A DNA stretch of 64,000 nt from Limosilactobacillus sp. WILCCON 0051 (GTDB taxonomy: Bacteria > Bacillota > Bacilli > Lactobacillales > Lactobacillaceae). Below are positions 47,616 to 57,528 of this stretch, piece after piece (the stretch's first letter is position 1; every line of letters starts with the position of its first letter). The stretch lies in the NCBI RefSeq assembly GCF_039955095.1, contig NZ_CP154878.1, positions 186,001 to 250,000 of the forward strand. The letters run 5' to 3'. The notes under the pieces were generated by a model. It worked only from the letters and a program-made list of their open reading frames with translations. It did no database searches and was not told where the DNA came from. The position numbers were made by a program, and so were the translations under genes.

Positions 47616-49124
47616 GTGAAATTTGGAGAATTAGGGTTGTCAAACAGCCTGCTTAAAGCCATCAAACGCAGCGGCTATGAAGAAGCCACGCCAATTCAAG
47701 AACAGACGATTCCGATGGTTTTAAACGGTGATGACGTAATTGGTCAGGCACAAACCGGGACCGGTAAGACGGCCGCGTTTGGACTGCCGATTCTTGAACA
47801 CATTGATCCTCAGAATCCGGCAATTCAGGCCCTGATCATTTCGCCAACGCGTGAATTGGCGATCCAGACGCAAGAAGAACTGTATCGGCTGGGAAAAGAC
47901 AAGCGGGCCAAGGTTCAGGTCGTTTATGGCGGAGCTGATATTCGCCGTCAGATCAAGAGTCTGAAGCATCAGCCGGAGATTCTGGTTGGGACGCCGGGCC
48001 GTCTGCGCGATCATATTCGCCGGCATACGGTTGATTTGAGCCAGATCAATACGCTGGTTTTGGATGAGGCTGATGAGATGCTGAACATGGGCTTTTTGGA
48101 AGACATTGAAGCCATCATCAACGAAACGCCGGCAACGCGGCAGACGCTGCTGTTCAGTGCAACGATGCCGCCAGAAATCAAGCGGATCGGCATGCAGTTT
48201 ATGAAAGAGCCTAAGACCGTGCGTATTCAGGCCCAAGAGCTGACGACCGACCTGGTGGATCAATACTACGTTCGGGCGCGCGATTATGAAAAGTTCGACA
48301 TCATGACGCGACTGATCGATGTTCAAGATCCTGACTTAACGATCGTATTTGGCCGGACCAAGCGCCGTGTCGATGAACTGTCAAAGGGCTTGACGGCACG
48401 CGGCTATAATGCGGCTGGTATTCATGGCGATCTGACGCAGGATCGGCGGACCAAGATCATGAAACGCTTTAAGGAAGGCAAGCTTGATATCCTGGTTGCC
48501 ACCGACGTTGCGGCACGTGGACTTGACATCTCAGGCGTTACGCATGTCTACAACTATGATATTCCATCCGATCCTGACAGCTACGTTCACCGGATTGGCC
48601 GAACTGGCCGTGCCGGACATCATGGCGTTTCGTTAACGTTTGTCACGCCAAATGAGATGGACTATCTGCATGAGATCGAAAAACTGACCAAGGTGCGCAT
48701 GCTGCCTTTGAAGCCGCCAACTGAAGAAGAAGCGTTTAAGGGGCAGTTGGCCAGCGCCGTCAGTGAGATTGATGAACTGATCGCGCAGCCATCCACGCAG
48801 CGCTATGCCGACGCCGCGCAAAAACTGCTGGAAACGCACGATGCCCTTGATCTGGCAGCGGCCCTGCTTAATGATATGACCAAAGAAGCTGCCAGCCAGG
48901 TGCCGGTTAAGATTACGCCAGAACGGCCATTGCCACGGCGCAAGCGTCGTCAGAGCAGTGGCTATCGTGGCAGCAGCTATCGCCATGGCAACTCATCGCA
49001 TCGCAGTTATCGTGGCGGCAAGCGTACCGGTCAGAGCAAGAGCCGCCGCAGCTATCGCGAAGACTCGCATGGCAAGGGACGCCGCGGCTTTAACATTCGC
49101 CGCCGTGGTGGTCAGGAACAATAG
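47616..49124 (+). CDS. cshA: DEAD-box ATP-dependent RNA helicase CshA
   Basis: 502 residues from GTG 47616 behind AAGGAGAAT. Q motif, Walker A AQTGTGKTAAFGLP (about residue 47), PTRELA, DEAD box VLDEADEML (residue 150 region), SAT, ARGLDI and HRIGRTGRAG are all present. The C-terminal tail from about 430 is rich in Arg, Ser, Gly and Tyr (RKRRQSSGYRGSSYR and on), likely for RNA binding. CshA takes part in ribosome assembly and mRNA decay, especially in the cold. Confidence 0.95.
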   Translation: MKFGELGLSNSLLKAIKRSGYEEATPIQEQTIPMVLNGDDVIGQAQTGTGKTAAFGLPILEHIDPQNPAIQALIISPTRELAIQTQEELYRLGKDKRAKVQVVYGGADIRRQIKSLKHQPEILVGTPGRLRDHIRRHTVDLSQINTLVLDEADEMLNMGFLEDIEAIINETPATRQTLLFSATMPPEIKRIGMQFMKEPKTVRIQAQELTTDLVDQYYVRARDYEKFDIMTRLIDVQDPDLTIVFGRTKRRVDELSKGLTARGYNAAGIHGDLTQDRRTKIMKRFKEGKLDILVATDVAARGLDISGVTHVYNYDIPSDPDSYVHRIGRTGRAGHHGVSLTFVTPNEMDYLHEIEKLTKVRMLPLKPPTEEEAFKGQLASAVSEIDELIAQPSTQRYADAAQKLLETHDALDLAAALLNDMTKEAASQVPVKITPERPLPRRKRRQSSGYRGSSYRHGNSSHRSYRGGKRTGQSKSRRSYREDSHGKGRRGFNIRRRGGQEQ

Positions 49125-49127
49125 ACA

Positions 49128-49502
49128 ATGATTCAAGGATTTGGAATTGATTTAACGGAAATTGCCCGCGTGAAGCGTGCCGTTGAAAAGACGCCCAGTT
49201 TCGTCAAGCGAATCCTTACGCCGCCTGAGTTGGAACAATTGGCAAAATTAGGTGGTCAGCGCCGCTATGAATACATTGCTGGTCGCTGGTCGCTAAAAGA
49301 GGCCTTTGCTAAGGCTTGGGGAACTGGGATCGGTCGTGAGGTCGGCTTTCAAGACATTGCGATCATCAATAATCAAAGCGGTCGGCCAATCGTGGTTAAA
49401 TCGCCATTTGAAGGTCAAGTGTGGGCATCGGTCAGTCATACGAAAGATCTGGTTATGACTGAAATCATTTTGGAAAGGACGAGCGATCAGAAAAATGATT
49501 AG
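49128..49502 (+). CDS. acpS: holo-[acyl-carrier-protein] synthase
   Basis: 124 residues. GFGIDLTEIARVKRAV (metal-binding Asp, residues 4-19) and GRWSLKEAFAKAWGTGIG (Glu, 4'-phosphopantetheine transferase motif) identify AcpS, as does VSHTKDLVMTEIIL. It attaches the prosthetic arm to acyl carrier protein for fatty acid synthesis. Starts three bases after cshA and overlaps alr by eight. Confidence 0.95.
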   Translation: MIQGFGIDLTEIARVKRAVEKTPSFVKRILTPPELEQLAKLGGQRRYEYIAGRWSLKEAFAKAWGTGIGREVGFQDIAIINNQSGRPIVVKSPFEGQVWASVSHTKDLVMTEIILERTSDQKND

Positions 49503-50613
49503 CGCACAATTGCGGGATGCCGCTATGGTAGTCGACCTAAAGGCATTAAAGCATAATATCAAACAGCAGCGGGCCGCCTTGCCAGCCAACAGTCGAATCC
49601 TGGCTGTCGTCAAGGCTGATGCCTATGGACATGGTGCCGTACCGGTTGCTCATGCCGCTAAGGAAGCTGGTGTTGACGGCTTTTGCGTGGCCATGCTTGA
49701 TGAGGGACTCGAGCTTAGAAATGCCGGTATCGATCAGTTGATGCTGGTATTGGGACTGACGCCGGTTCACTATGCGCCGGTTGCGGCCTTAAACGACATC
49801 TCGCTGACGGTGGGCAGTGTCAACTGGCTCAAGGAATATGCTGAACTGGCTAAAAATGAGTCGCTGCCGCCGCTGAAGGTTCATCTGGCACTGGATACCG
49901 GCATGGGACGGATCGGTTTTCGCGACGTTGCTGAACTAAAGCAGGCTTTGGCACTGGTTAATCAGCCAGCCTTCGTTTTTGAAGGACTGTTTACGCACTT
50001 TGCCACGGCTGACGCGGCTGACGATACCTACTTTAAGCAGCAGCTGGGACGCTGGCATGAGTTTTTGGCTGCAGTTGATCAAAAACCGCCTTACGTTCAC
50101 ATGGCCAATTCTGCAGTCGGCATGTGGCATCGCGAAACGATTGCAGCCAATACGGTTCGGATGGGGATCTCGATGTATGGCTGCAATCCTTCTGGTCATG
50201 AGCTGCCTGATTCGCTGGATCTGCAGCCGGTAGCTTCAATCGTTGCAAAGACGACTTTTGTTAAGCATCTGCAGGCTGGTGAATCCATCAGCTATGGCGC
50301 GACCTATACTGCGCAAAACGATGAATGGGTTGCTACCCTGCCAATTGGCTATGCGGATGGCTATCTGCGCCGGATGCAGGGGTTTAAGGTCCTGGTGGCT
50401 GGTCAGGAATGCGAAATCTTAGGACGGATCTGCATGGATCAAATGATGATTCGTCTGCCTAAGTCAATGCCAATCGGAACTGAGGTCGTTTTGATGGGGA
50501 GTTCAAAAGGCAAGACGCTTTCAGCAACCGATCTGGCCGATCATGCACACACGATCAATTATGAAATCCTGACGAGTATTACACCGCGATTAATGCGACG
50601 CTATAAAAACTAG
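49495..50613 (+). CDS. alr: alanine racemase
   Basis: 372 residues, full length. PLP lysine in AVVKADAYGHGAV (about residue 39), catalytic Tyr in the C-terminal barrel at GESISYGATYTA (about 263) and LPIGYADGYLRRM. It makes D-Ala for the cell wall, feeding MurF two genes upstream. It overlaps acpS. Followed after 14 bases by mazF. Confidence 0.96.
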   Translation: MISAQLRDAAMVVDLKALKHNIKQQRAALPANSRILAVVKADAYGHGAVPVAHAAKEAGVDGFCVAMLDEGLELRNAGIDQLMLVLGLTPVHYAPVAALNDISLTVGSVNWLKEYAELAKNESLPPLKVHLALDTGMGRIGFRDVAELKQALALVNQPAFVFEGLFTHFATADAADDTYFKQQLGRWHEFLAAVDQKPPYVHMANSAVGMWHRETIAANTVRMGISMYGCNPSGHELPDSLDLQPVASIVAKTTFVKHLQAGESISYGATYTAQNDEWVATLPIGYADGYLRRMQGFKVLVAGQECEILGRICMDQMMIRLPKSMPIGTEVVLMGSSKGKTLSATDLADHAHTINYEILTSITPRLMRRYKN

Positions 50614-50627
50614 GCAGGCGATGATGA

Positions 50628-50981
50628 ATGGGGAAGATACGGATTCAGCGCGGTGACGTTTATCTTGCGGATCTGTCGCCAGTGATTGGCTCAGAACAAG
50701 GTGGCGTGCGGCCAGTACTGATTATTCAAAATGATGTCGGTAACCGCTACAGTCCAACGACAATCGTAGCTGCCATTACGGCCCAGCTGACGAAAAGCAC
50801 CTTGCCAACGCATGTTAAGATTAAAGCAGCCGAATCAGGAATCGCCCATGATTCGATCATCTTGCTTGAGCAGCTGCGAACGATTGATAAGCGACGCTTG
50901 AAAAAGTATTTAACGCGCTTTGACGATCAGATCATGAAAAACGTCGACCATGCACTGCACATTAGCTTGAATCTATCGTAA
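50628..50981 (+). CDS. mazF: MazF/PemK family endoribonuclease toxin, no antitoxin beside it
   Basis: 117 residues. [31 protein letters not shown] (residues 5-35, with catalytic Arg) and [11 protein letters not shown] (Thr) match the active MazF/NdoA ribonuclease that cuts mRNA at short motifs. In Bacillus the antitoxin gene ndoAI lies between alr and ndoA, but here only 14 bases separate alr from mazF. So the antitoxin is missing from the usual place. The active-site residues look intact. Confidence 0.9.
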   Translation: MGKIRIQRGDVYLADLSPVIGSEQGGVRPVLIIQNDVGNRYSPTTIVAAITAQLTKSTLPTHVKIKAAESGIAHDSIILLEQLRTIDKRRLKKYLTRFDDQIMKNVDHALHISLNLS

Positions 50982-50984
50982 ATC

Positions 50985-51019
50985 AAAAAGATCCAGTCGC
51001 TGTTGACTGGATCTTTTTT
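50985..51019. terminator. bidirectional terminator after mazF
   Basis: Perfect stem AAAAGATCCAGTC / GACTGGATCTTTT with T and A tracts; separates convergent genes. Confidence 0.95.
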
Positions 51020-51035
51020 CATGCTGAATCTGGTT

Positions 51036-51680
51036 TTAATAGTTGGGATGCAGGTCTTCGATTTCTGGTACTTCAAAGCCTTTGCGATTCAGTCGTTTGA
51101 CGATTTTATCAACCAAAGCCTGATCAGCACTGGCCGGCAGCGTAAACAGAATCTGCTTGTTGTGAGTCTGGGTTGGGTCAAGGTTTAATGAGATGACGTT
51201 GGCAATGTCGGTAAAACGGGTAATTTCTTTGGCTGCCGTTACCAAAGCGCCGCGCTCATCGGGGACCGTTACCGTTAAAACATAGCTGCCAGCATTAATG
51301 TTCCAGGCTTCGGCCAGCATGCGCAAGACACGGCTATGCGTCAGGATGCCATAAAAGTGGTTGTTCTCGTCTAAAACGGCAATGTATGGCAGATCACGAA
51401 TGGTAAAGAAGACATTGAAAAAGGCGGCCTTGATTGAGATAAACTTGGTTGAGTTTTTCAGCAGGCTGGTAACGGGCAGATCCATGTCGCCATGTCGTGA
51501 TTTATGCCGATAGATGTGCATCTTGTAGATGTTTCCACGAAAAATCGTCCCCGTCTTGTCTAAAACCGGTACGCAGCGAAAACCGGTATTTTCCAAAACG
51601 GTCAATGCCTCTGCCAAGGTGGCATCTTCAGGCAGCGTGGTCAGTTGATCCTTGGTTTTGATCAGAGAGTTAAAAATCAT
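51036..51680 (-). CDS. CBS-pair plus ACT-like domain protein (CbpA-like)
   Basis: 214 residues, no membrane helix. Two CBS motifs: LTTLPEDATLAEALTVLENTGFRCVPVLDKTGTIFRGNI and FFTIRDLPYIAVLDENNHFYGILTHSRVLRML (about residues 13-125), then an ACT-like segment GSYVLTVTVPDERGALVTAAKEITRF (about 132-160). This domain order resembles the Listeria cyclic-di-AMP-binding CbpA and AcuB-type proteins. Ligand is unknown; adenosine nucleotides are likely. Monocistronic on the minus strand. Confidence 0.8.
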   Translation of the reverse strand: MIFNSLIKTKDQLTTLPEDATLAEALTVLENTGFRCVPVLDKTGTIFRGNIYKMHIYRHKSRHGDMDLPVTSLLKNSTKFISIKAAFFNVFFTIRDLPYIAVLDENNHFYGILTHSRVLRMLAEAWNINAGSYVLTVTVPDERGALVTAAKEITRFTDIANVISLNLDPTQTHNKQILFTLPASADQALVDKIVKRLNRKGFEVPEIEDLHPNY

Positions 51681-51802
51681 GCTATTGCCTCCAATTAAGT
51701 TGCAGTCTGTGGATTATCTATCAACATGATAGCACAAGTCGTAATGGTCTAATCAGCAAAAATAGCGTGGGCATTTGCTTTTTGATTGATCGCTACTTGC
51801 GG

Positions 51803-51808
51803 TATAAT
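51803..51808 (+). promoter_or_regulatory. -10 box of the pth operon promoter
   Basis: Perfect TATAAT; possible -35 TTGATT (51782-51787) with a short 15-base spacer. Transcription would begin about 51815, just ahead of a hairpin. Confidence 0.55.
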
Positions 51809-51820
51809 AATTGCACTGAT

Positions 51821-51853
51821 GCTGGACGGGGTACGGCTCCGTGCGGCCTTTTT
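51821..51853 (+). terminator. terminator-like hairpin in the pth leader
   Basis: Stem GCTGgACGGGG (51821-51831) / CTCCGTgCGGC (51837-51847), one mismatch, loop TACGG, then CTTTTTG. It lies directly behind the promoter and 24 bases before pth. It may be an attenuator or the end of a short transcript. Confidence 0.6.
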
Positions 51854-51876
51854 GCGTGTAAAGAAAGGTGATTCTA

Positions 51877-52437
51877 ATGAAAATGATCGTAGGATTGGGC
51901 AATATTGGTTCACGTTATGATGAAACGCGGCACAACAGCGGCTTTATGGTTGTTGAACAGATCGCGCGCGACTATCAGCTGGGGGCCTTTAGCCATACCA
52001 AATACGAAGCCGTGGCCGCCACAGGGGTAATTGACGGTGAAAAAGTAATGCTGGTCAAGCCAACCACGTTTATGAATGATTCTGGTCGTGCCGTTAAGCC
52101 ATTGATGGACTACTATCAAGTCGATCTGGCTGATCTGGTTATCGTTGCCGATGATCTGGACATGCCAGTTGGCCGCGTGCGTTTGAAGACACATGGCGCT
52201 TCTGGCGGCCACAACGGCTTAAAGAGCATCATTCAATACTTGGGAACCAAGAATTTCAATCGGGTCAAGCTGGGAATCGATCATCCCCAAAACGGTACGG
52301 TGGTCAGTCATGTGCTGGGCCGCTTTACGCCACAGGAGCGCCCTGCTTTTGATCAGGCCGTGGCGATTGCGGAACAAGCCTTAATCGACTGGGTTCACGG
52401 CGAGACGTTTGACCAATTGATGAATCAATACAACTAA
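51877..52437 (+). CDS. pth: peptidyl-tRNA hydrolase
   Basis: 186 residues from ATG 51877 (nine bases after AAAGG; the GTG at 51868 overlaps the site). MIVGLGNIGSRYDETRHNSGF carries the catalytic His; KPTTFMNDSGRAV, VADDLDMPVGRVRLK and SGGHNGLKSI follow. It recycles tRNA from peptidyl-tRNAs released by stalled ribosomes. Leads the pth-mfd-rqcP group. Confidence 0.97.
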   Translation: MKMIVGLGNIGSRYDETRHNSGFMVVEQIARDYQLGAFSHTKYEAVAATGVIDGEKVMLVKPTTFMNDSGRAVKPLMDYYQVDLADLVIVADDLDMPVGRVRLKTHGASGGHNGLKSIIQYLGTKNFNRVKLGIDHPQNGTVVSHVLGRFTPQERPAFDQAVAIAEQALIDWVHGETFDQLMNQYN

Positions 52438-52456
52438 TCAAAAAGGAGCTGGCATC

Positions 52457-55400
52457 ATGCGTCTGACCGAATTTATCGAATCGACCAGGGATTTTAAAAC
52501 GATTCTGACAACGATTCGCGATCAAAAAAATCAATTGATTACCGGGATTGCCGGCTCCGCTACGACGCTGTTGCTGGCGGCGCTGCACGAAAAGCTGACG
52601 CAGCCACAGCTGATCGTTGTCGACAGCCTTTATCATATGCAGAAGCTGGCGGCTGATCTGGAGAACCTGCTGCCCAATACTGAAATCTATCAGTTTCCAG
52701 TTGAAGAGGTACTGGCAGCTGAAGTAGCGACCAGTTCGCCTAACTACCGACTGCAGCGGGTATTGGCCCTCCATGCACTGCAGCAGCAGACGCCCGCCAT
52801 TGTGATTGCCTCGGTGGCAGGACTGCGCCGAAAACTGATTGCACCAGCGCAGTTTGCTCAGGCCTCGCTGCAGCTGAAACCAGGCATGGAACTGGATCCA
52901 ACTGAGCTGCGCGCCAAGCTGGGAGCAATGGGCTATCAATATCAGCAGATGGTATTAAGGCCCGGTGACTTTGCCATGCGGGGCTCGATTATTGATGTCT
53001 ATGCCTTAAATACCGAGCTGCCGATTCGAATCGATCTTTTTGATACTGAGGTTGATTCGCTGCGTACTTTTGATCCGGAATCTCAGCGCAGTCAAGAAAA
53101 TCTTGCTGAAGTTACGATTCTGCCGGCAACCGACTTTATCCTGCCCATTACGGAGTTTGAACGGGTTGCACAGAAAATGACCAAAGAGCAGGCTGACCTG
53201 CAGGCATTGGTTACCGATCAGGAACAAAGACAAGTACTCAATGGTCATTTTGCTGAATTGATTACAGCACTGAAAAAACATGAGCTGCCGGTTGAAATGT
53301 TGGAATATGCTGATCTGGTCTATCCTGAGGCGTCCTCGCTTTTAGACTATCTGCCGCCAGCTGGCAGTCTGTATCTGGACGATTGGCCGCGCATTAAAGA
53401 AACGGGCCAGCGTCTGGAAAAAGACGAAATGAGCTGGCTGGACGAAAAAATGCAGCGTCATGAACGGGGACAGGCCGGTTTTCTGGGCCATGATCCAGAG
53501 CGGCTGGTGGCTGATGATGCCCATGCTCAGACCTACCTGGCGCTGTTTAAAAAAGGAATGGGTGCCAAACGGTTTGCCGCGCTGACTGATTTAAAGACAC
53601 GTCCCATGCAGCGCTTCTTTGGTCAGATGGCGCTTTTGAAAAGTGAGCTGCAGCGCTGGCAGGCTCAGGGCGAAACGATTGTCTTACTGGCGCAGAGTCA
53701 AGAGCGTCGCCAGCAGATGGCTAAGACGATGGCTGAATTTGGCGTCAAGGCCGTTGAGACGCAGCCTGAACAGCTGTTGGAGCATCAGACGCAGCTGACG
53801 GCCATGACTCTGGCAAACGGGTTTGAATATCCACAGGCCAATCTGGTCGCCATTACTGAAAACGAGATGTTTGCTCAGGTCAAACAGCGACAAGTGCGGC
53901 CACAGAAACTGGCTAACGCGGAACGGCTCAAAAGCTACGCCGACTTAAAGCCCGGTGACTATGTCGTTCATGTCAACCATGGGATTGGGATCTTTTCCGG
54001 CATTAAGACGATGACGGTTGATGGAGCCAATCAAGACTACATGGTGATCAACTATCGCAATCACGCGCAGATCTTTGTCCCAGTCACGCAGCTGGATCTG
54101 GTTCAAAAATACGTGGCCAGCGAAGGCAAGGTTCCTCACGTCAATCGGCTGGGCGGAACCGAGTGGGCCAAAACCAAAGCACGCGTTGCCGCCAGAGTCG
54201 AGGACATCGCCGATGAGCTGGTTGATCTTTATGCAGCCAGAGAAACAGAAAAGGGTTATGCCTTTCCTAAAGACGACTATCTGCAGGAAAAGTTTGAAGC
54301 CGAGTTTCCTTATCAAGAGACGCCTGATCAGCTGCGCAGCATCAAAGAAATCAAAGCCGATATGGAAAGCGAGCGCCCCATGGATCGGCTCTTGGTCGGC
54401 GATGTTGGCTATGGCAAGACAGAAGTAGCATTGCGGGCAGTCTTTAAGGCGGTTTTGGGCGGCAAGCAGGTGGCCTTTTTGGTTCCAACCACGATTCTGG
54501 CCCAGCAGCATTATGATACGATGAAGAGCCGCTTTGAAGGTTTTCCGATTGAGATTGCTATGATGTCGCGCTTTCGAACGCCTAAACAGCTTAAAGAAAC
54601 CGAAGCGGGCCTCAAGAATGGCAAGATTGACGTTGTAGTCGGCACGCACCGGCTGCTTAGCAAAGACGTTCAGTTCAATGACCTGGGACTGCTGGTCATT
54701 GATGAGGAGCAGCGATTTGGCGTCAAGCATAAAGAACGGCTTAAACAGCTAAAAAACAACATTGACGTGTTAACGCTGACGGCCACCCCGATTCCGCGGA
54801 CGCTGCACATGTCAATGATGGGCGTGCGTGATCTGTCGGTAATTGAAACGCCGCCTGCTGATCGCTATCCAATTCAAACCTATGTAATGGAACAAAACCA
54901 AGCCGCGATTCGTGATGGGGTTCTGCGCGAGCTGCAGCGGGGCGGCCAGGTCTACTATCTGCACAACCGTGTCAACGATATTGAACGAACCGTTGCCGAG
55001 CTGCAGGATTTGGTTCCTGAGGCCAGGATCGGCTATATTCATGGCAAGATGACCGAGGCACAGCTGGAAGGCGTCTTATATGACTTTATTCAAGGCGAGT
55101 ATGACGTTTTGGTAACGACCTCAATCATTGAAACCGGCGTCGATATTGCCAACGTCAACACGCTGTTTGTTGAAAATGCTGATCGAATGGGGCTGTCTCA
55201 GCTCTACCAGATTCGAGGACGGATTGGCCGCAGCAATCGCGTTGCCTATGCCTATTTTATGTATCAGCCAAACAAGGTGCTGACGGAACTTGGCGAAAAG
55301 CGGCTGGCGGCCATTCGCGACTTTACTGAACTGGGCAGCGGCTTTAAGATTGCCATGCGTGACTTGGCGATTCGCGGCGCGGGCAATCTTTTGGGCAAGC

Positions 55401-56029
55401 AGCAGCACGGCTTTATCGATTCGGTTGGCTATGATCTGTATGCCGAGATGCTTAGCGAAGCCGTGGCTAAAAAACGTGGCCAGGTTAAAAAGCCGATTGC
55501 CAATACCGAAATCGACATCAACGTGGAAGCTTATCTGCCTGATGAATACGTCAGCGACTCGCGGCAAAAGATCGCGCTATACAAACAGGTGCGCCAGGCA
55601 AAATCAGATCAGGAGCTGCTTGATCTGCAAGGCGATCTGATTGACCGGTTTGGTGATTATGGCGAACCCGTTGAAAATCTGCTGCTGGTAGGTGAGCTGA
55701 AGATGAATGCCGATGCGGCGATGCTGGAATCGATCAAGCGGCAGCGCGATAATCTTGTTTTGACCTTCACCAAGGCCGGCAGTCGTGCCATTAAGCCTCC
55801 TGAAATCATCAAGGCTCTGGCAGCGACGCGGTTTAAGGCGACGATGGGCCAGACCGATGATGGCCGGCTGACCGTCAGATTGATCATTCAGCCTAAGATG
55901 ACCCAAAAAGACTGGCTCAAGCAGCTGATCGTCTGTGTGCGCGGCATCAATCAGGCGCTTAACGATGCCGATGATGTCGATAATGATGCCAAGCAAGATT
56001 CAAAAGACAAGCAAGAAAAAAAGTCATGA
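52457..56029 (+). CDS. mfd: transcription-repair coupling factor Mfd
   Basis: 1190 residues, full length. N-terminal UvrB-homology region (about 1-350), RNA polymerase interaction domain with [19 protein letters not shown] (about 495), and a RecG-like motor: Walker [20 protein letters not shown] (about 645), [30 protein letters not shown] and QIRGRIGRS. The C-terminal TRCF domain follows. It pushes stalled RNA polymerase off damaged DNA and recruits UvrA. The end is rich in Lys and Asp. Confidence 0.97.
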   Translation: MRLTEFIESTRDFKTILTTIRDQKNQLITGIAGSATTLLLAALHEKLTQPQLIVVDSLYHMQKLAADLENLLPNTEIYQFPVEEVLAAEVATSSPNYRLQRVLALHALQQQTPAIVIASVAGLRRKLIAPAQFAQASLQLKPGMELDPTELRAKLGAMGYQYQQMVLRPGDFAMRGSIIDVYALNTELPIRIDLFDTEVDSLRTFDPESQRSQENLAEVTILPATDFILPITEFERVAQKMTKEQADLQALVTDQEQRQVLNGHFAELITALKKHELPVEMLEYADLVYPEASSLLDYLPPAGSLYLDDWPRIKETGQRLEKDEMSWLDEKMQRHERGQAGFLGHDPERLVADDAHAQTYLALFKKGMGAKRFAALTDLKTRPMQRFFGQMALLKSELQRWQAQGETIVLLAQSQERRQQMAKTMAEFGVKAVETQPEQLLEHQTQLTAMTLANGFEYPQANLVAITENEMFAQVKQRQVRPQKLANAERLKSYADLKPGDYVVHVNHGIGIFSGIKTMTVDGANQDYMVINYRNHAQIFVPVTQLDLVQKYVASEGKVPHVNRLGGTEWAKTKARVAARVEDIADELVDLYAARETEKGYAFPKDDYLQEKFEAEFPYQETPDQLRSIKEIKADMESERPMDRLLVGDVGYGKTEVALRAVFKAVLGGKQVAFLVPTTILAQQHYDTMKSRFEGFPIEIAMMSRFRTPKQLKETEAGLKNGKIDVVVGTHRLLSKDVQFNDLGLLVIDEEQRFGVKHKERLKQLKNNIDVLTLTATPIPRTLHMSMMGVRDLSVIETPPADRYPIQTYVMEQNQAAIRDGVLRELQRGGQVYYLHNRVNDIERTVAELQDLVPEARIGYIHGKMTEAQLEGVLYDFIQGEYDVLVTTSIIETGVDIANVNTLFVENADRMGLSQLYQIRGRIGRSNRVAYAYFMYQPNKVLTELGEKRLAAIRDFTELGSGFKIAMRDLAIRGAGNLLGKQQHGFIDSVGYDLYAEMLSEAVAKKRGQVKKPIANTEIDINVEAYLPDEYVSDSRQKIALYKQVRQAKSDQELLDLQGDLIDRFGDYGEPVENLLLVGELKMNADAAMLESIKRQRDNLVLTFTKAGSRAIKPPEIIKALAATRFKATMGQTDDGRLTVRLIIQPKMTQKDWLKQLIVCVRGINQALNDADDVDNDAKQDSKDKQEKKS

Positions 56030-56049
56030 TCAGGAAAGGAAATAGATAA

Positions 56050-56331
56050 ATGCGGTTAGACAAATTTTTAAAGGTTTCTCGAATCATCAAGCGGCGAACG
56101 GTTGCTAAAAAGATTGCCGATCAGGGACGAATTCTGGTCAACGGCAAGCCGGCAAAATCGTCCAGCAGCGTTAAGGCTGGCGATGAGCTGACCATTCAGT
56201 TTGGCAACAAAACCGAGACCGTCCGAATTGATCAGATTATTGAGACTACCAAGAAGAGCGAAACGGATCAGATGTATACCATTATTGATGAAAAATTTGC
56301 CGAGGACTTCAGCAATCCATTTGACGATTAG
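56050..56331 (+). CDS. rqcP: S4-domain RNA-binding protein RqcP (YabO)
   Basis: 93 residues. MRLDKFLKVSRIIKRRTVAKKIADQGRILVNGKPAKSSSSVKAGDELTIQF is a complete S4 domain; the tail is acidic and ends NPFDD. RqcP acts with RqcH on 50S-peptidyl-tRNA to add Ala tails to stalled peptides. It follows mfd by 20 bases, as in other Firmicutes. Confidence 0.93.
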   Translation: MRLDKFLKVSRIIKRRTVAKKIADQGRILVNGKPAKSSSSVKAGDELTIQFGNKTETVRIDQIIETTKKSETDQMYTIIDEKFAEDFSNPFDD

Positions 56332-56405
56332 CCTTAGATCTGAAGCGGTTATGCCGTTTAGACTCGATTAACCAAAAATGATTCAGCAGATAATTTAGGA
56401 TTAGG

Positions 56406-56436
56406 TTGGACAGTTGCTAAAAAATCCTGTTATACT
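56406..56436 (+). promoter_or_regulatory. divIC promoter
   Basis: TTGGAC (56406) and TGTTATACT (extended -10, TATACT 56431-56436), spacer 19. Confidence 0.55.
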
Positions 56437-56468
56437 TTGGACAATAATTACAAGGTGAGGAATTCTCA

Positions 56469-56831
56469 ATGAAAGGTCGCAATGTCTACAGTCTTGATAC
56501 GCCATACGCTCAGCAGAAAACTGCTCAGCAGGCGGCGGATAAGGCCTATGCTCGAAAAATCCATAAGCACCGCTTTTTAGCAATGATCGGCATAATTAGC
56601 GTTTTTGTCCTGGTGTTTGGCATTCAGATCTGGAAAAACCAGCGACAGCTTGGCCGGGTCAATGCTCAGATTCAACAGACGCAAACGCAGCTGAACAAAC
56701 AGAAAAGCAAGCAAAAGCAGCTGAACAGTCATATTAAAGAGCTGAATGATCCTGAATATCTTCAACAGCTGATTCGTTCCAAATACAACTACGCTAAAAA
56801 AGGCGAAACGATTTATAACTTTGCTAATTAA
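56469..56831 (+). CDS. divIC: cell division protein DivIC (FtsB-like)
   Basis: 120 residues: cytosolic start rich in Gln, Ala and Lys, one membrane helix (about residues 38-56), then a coiled coil (QLGRVNAQIQQTQTQLNKQKSKQKQLNSHI) and the conserved LNDPEYLQQLIRSKYNYAKKGETIY end. It forms the FtsL-DivIC-DivIB complex in the divisome. ATG 56469 follows AAGGTGAGG. Confidence 0.93.
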   Translation: MKGRNVYSLDTPYAQQKTAQQAADKAYARKIHKHRFLAMIGIISVFVLVFGIQIWKNQRQLGRVNAQIQQTQTQLNKQKSKQKQLNSHIKELNDPEYLQQLIRSKYNYAKKGETIYNFAN

Positions 56832-56832
56832 G

Positions 56833-56901
56833 CTAAAAGCGCTTTAAAAATCGTGACAGCGTTTAACTAACGATGTAAGAAAGCGGTTTTAGCTTTTTTT
56901 G
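56833..56901 (+). terminator. terminator after divIC
   Basis: Outer stem GCTAAAAgCGCTTT / AAAGCGgTTTTAGC with inner GTGACAGCGTTTAACTAACG hairpin and seven T. Confidence 0.85.
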
Positions 56902-56927
56902 TTCGCTTTATCGCGATAATTGTTCAC

Positions 56928-56955
56928 TTGTAACAATGTTGATTTATGTTATACT
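56928..56955 (+). promoter_or_regulatory. promoter of the S1-protein operon
   Basis: TTGTAA (56928-56933) and TGTTATACT (TATACT 56950-56955), spacer 16. Confidence 0.55.
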
Positions 56956-57005
56956 CAAAACTGTAAATAAATGATTAATTTTTAATGAGGAGGGCCAGCT
57001 AGTTC

Positions 57006-57527
57006 ATGGCAATTGAAGAAGGAGCAAAGGTTTCAGGGAAGATCTCAGGTATTACTAATTTCGGGGCTTTCGTTGATCTAGACGACAACCAGACGGGATT
57101 GGTTCATATCAGTCAGATTTCTGATCGCTTCATCAAAGACATTCACGACGTTCTGTCAGTCGGCGATACGGTAACTGTCAAGGTAATGAAGATTGGCAGT
57201 GATGGCAAGATCGCCTTATCGATGAAGGAAGCTCAACCTAAGGAAGAACGTCACCACCATGAGGAGCGCGAAAACCATCGCGAACAGGGACACGGCTTCC
57301 ACGAACGACGTCATGATGAAGAGGCTCATGGTCATGCTCATACTCAAGAGCGCCATGAATTTAACCATGTACCACAGCGCGGCTTTTCTGGGGCTCGTCA
57401 TCACCGGCAAAATGACAGCTTCGACAATATGCTGGCCAGTTTTATGAAGGAAAGCGAATCACGCCTGTCAACGCTGAAACGGCAAACGGATGGCAAGCGT
57501 GGCGGCCGTGGCGGTCGTCGCAGCTAA
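57006..57527 (+). CDS. yabR: S1-domain RNA-binding protein with His-rich tail (YabR-like)
   Basis: 173 residues. The N-terminal S1 domain (about residues 5-75: GAKVSGKISGITNFGAFVDL, GLVHISQIS, VKVMKIGSDGKIALSMK) is followed by a low-complexity region with many His and Glu (HHHEERENHREQGHGFHERR and on, about 82-125), then a short NMLASFMKESESRLSTLKR segment and a final GGRGGRR. YabR/GSP13 proteins bind ribosomes or RNA. The His-rich insert is unusual. The site GAGGAGG is 12 bases from ATG 57006. Confidence 0.88.
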   Translation: MAIEEGAKVSGKISGITNFGAFVDLDDNQTGLVHISQISDRFIKDIHDVLSVGDTVTVKVMKIGSDGKIALSMKEAQPKEERHHHEERENHREQGHGFHERRHDEEAHGHAHTQERHEFNHVPQRGFSGARHHRQNDSFDNMLASFMKESESRLSTLKRQTDGKRGGRGGRRS

Positions 57528-57528
57528 A

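Noticed and set aside
53945..54730. 261-codon minus-strand frame inside mfd
   Set aside because: Antisense shadow of the Mfd motor domain, produced by codon bias.
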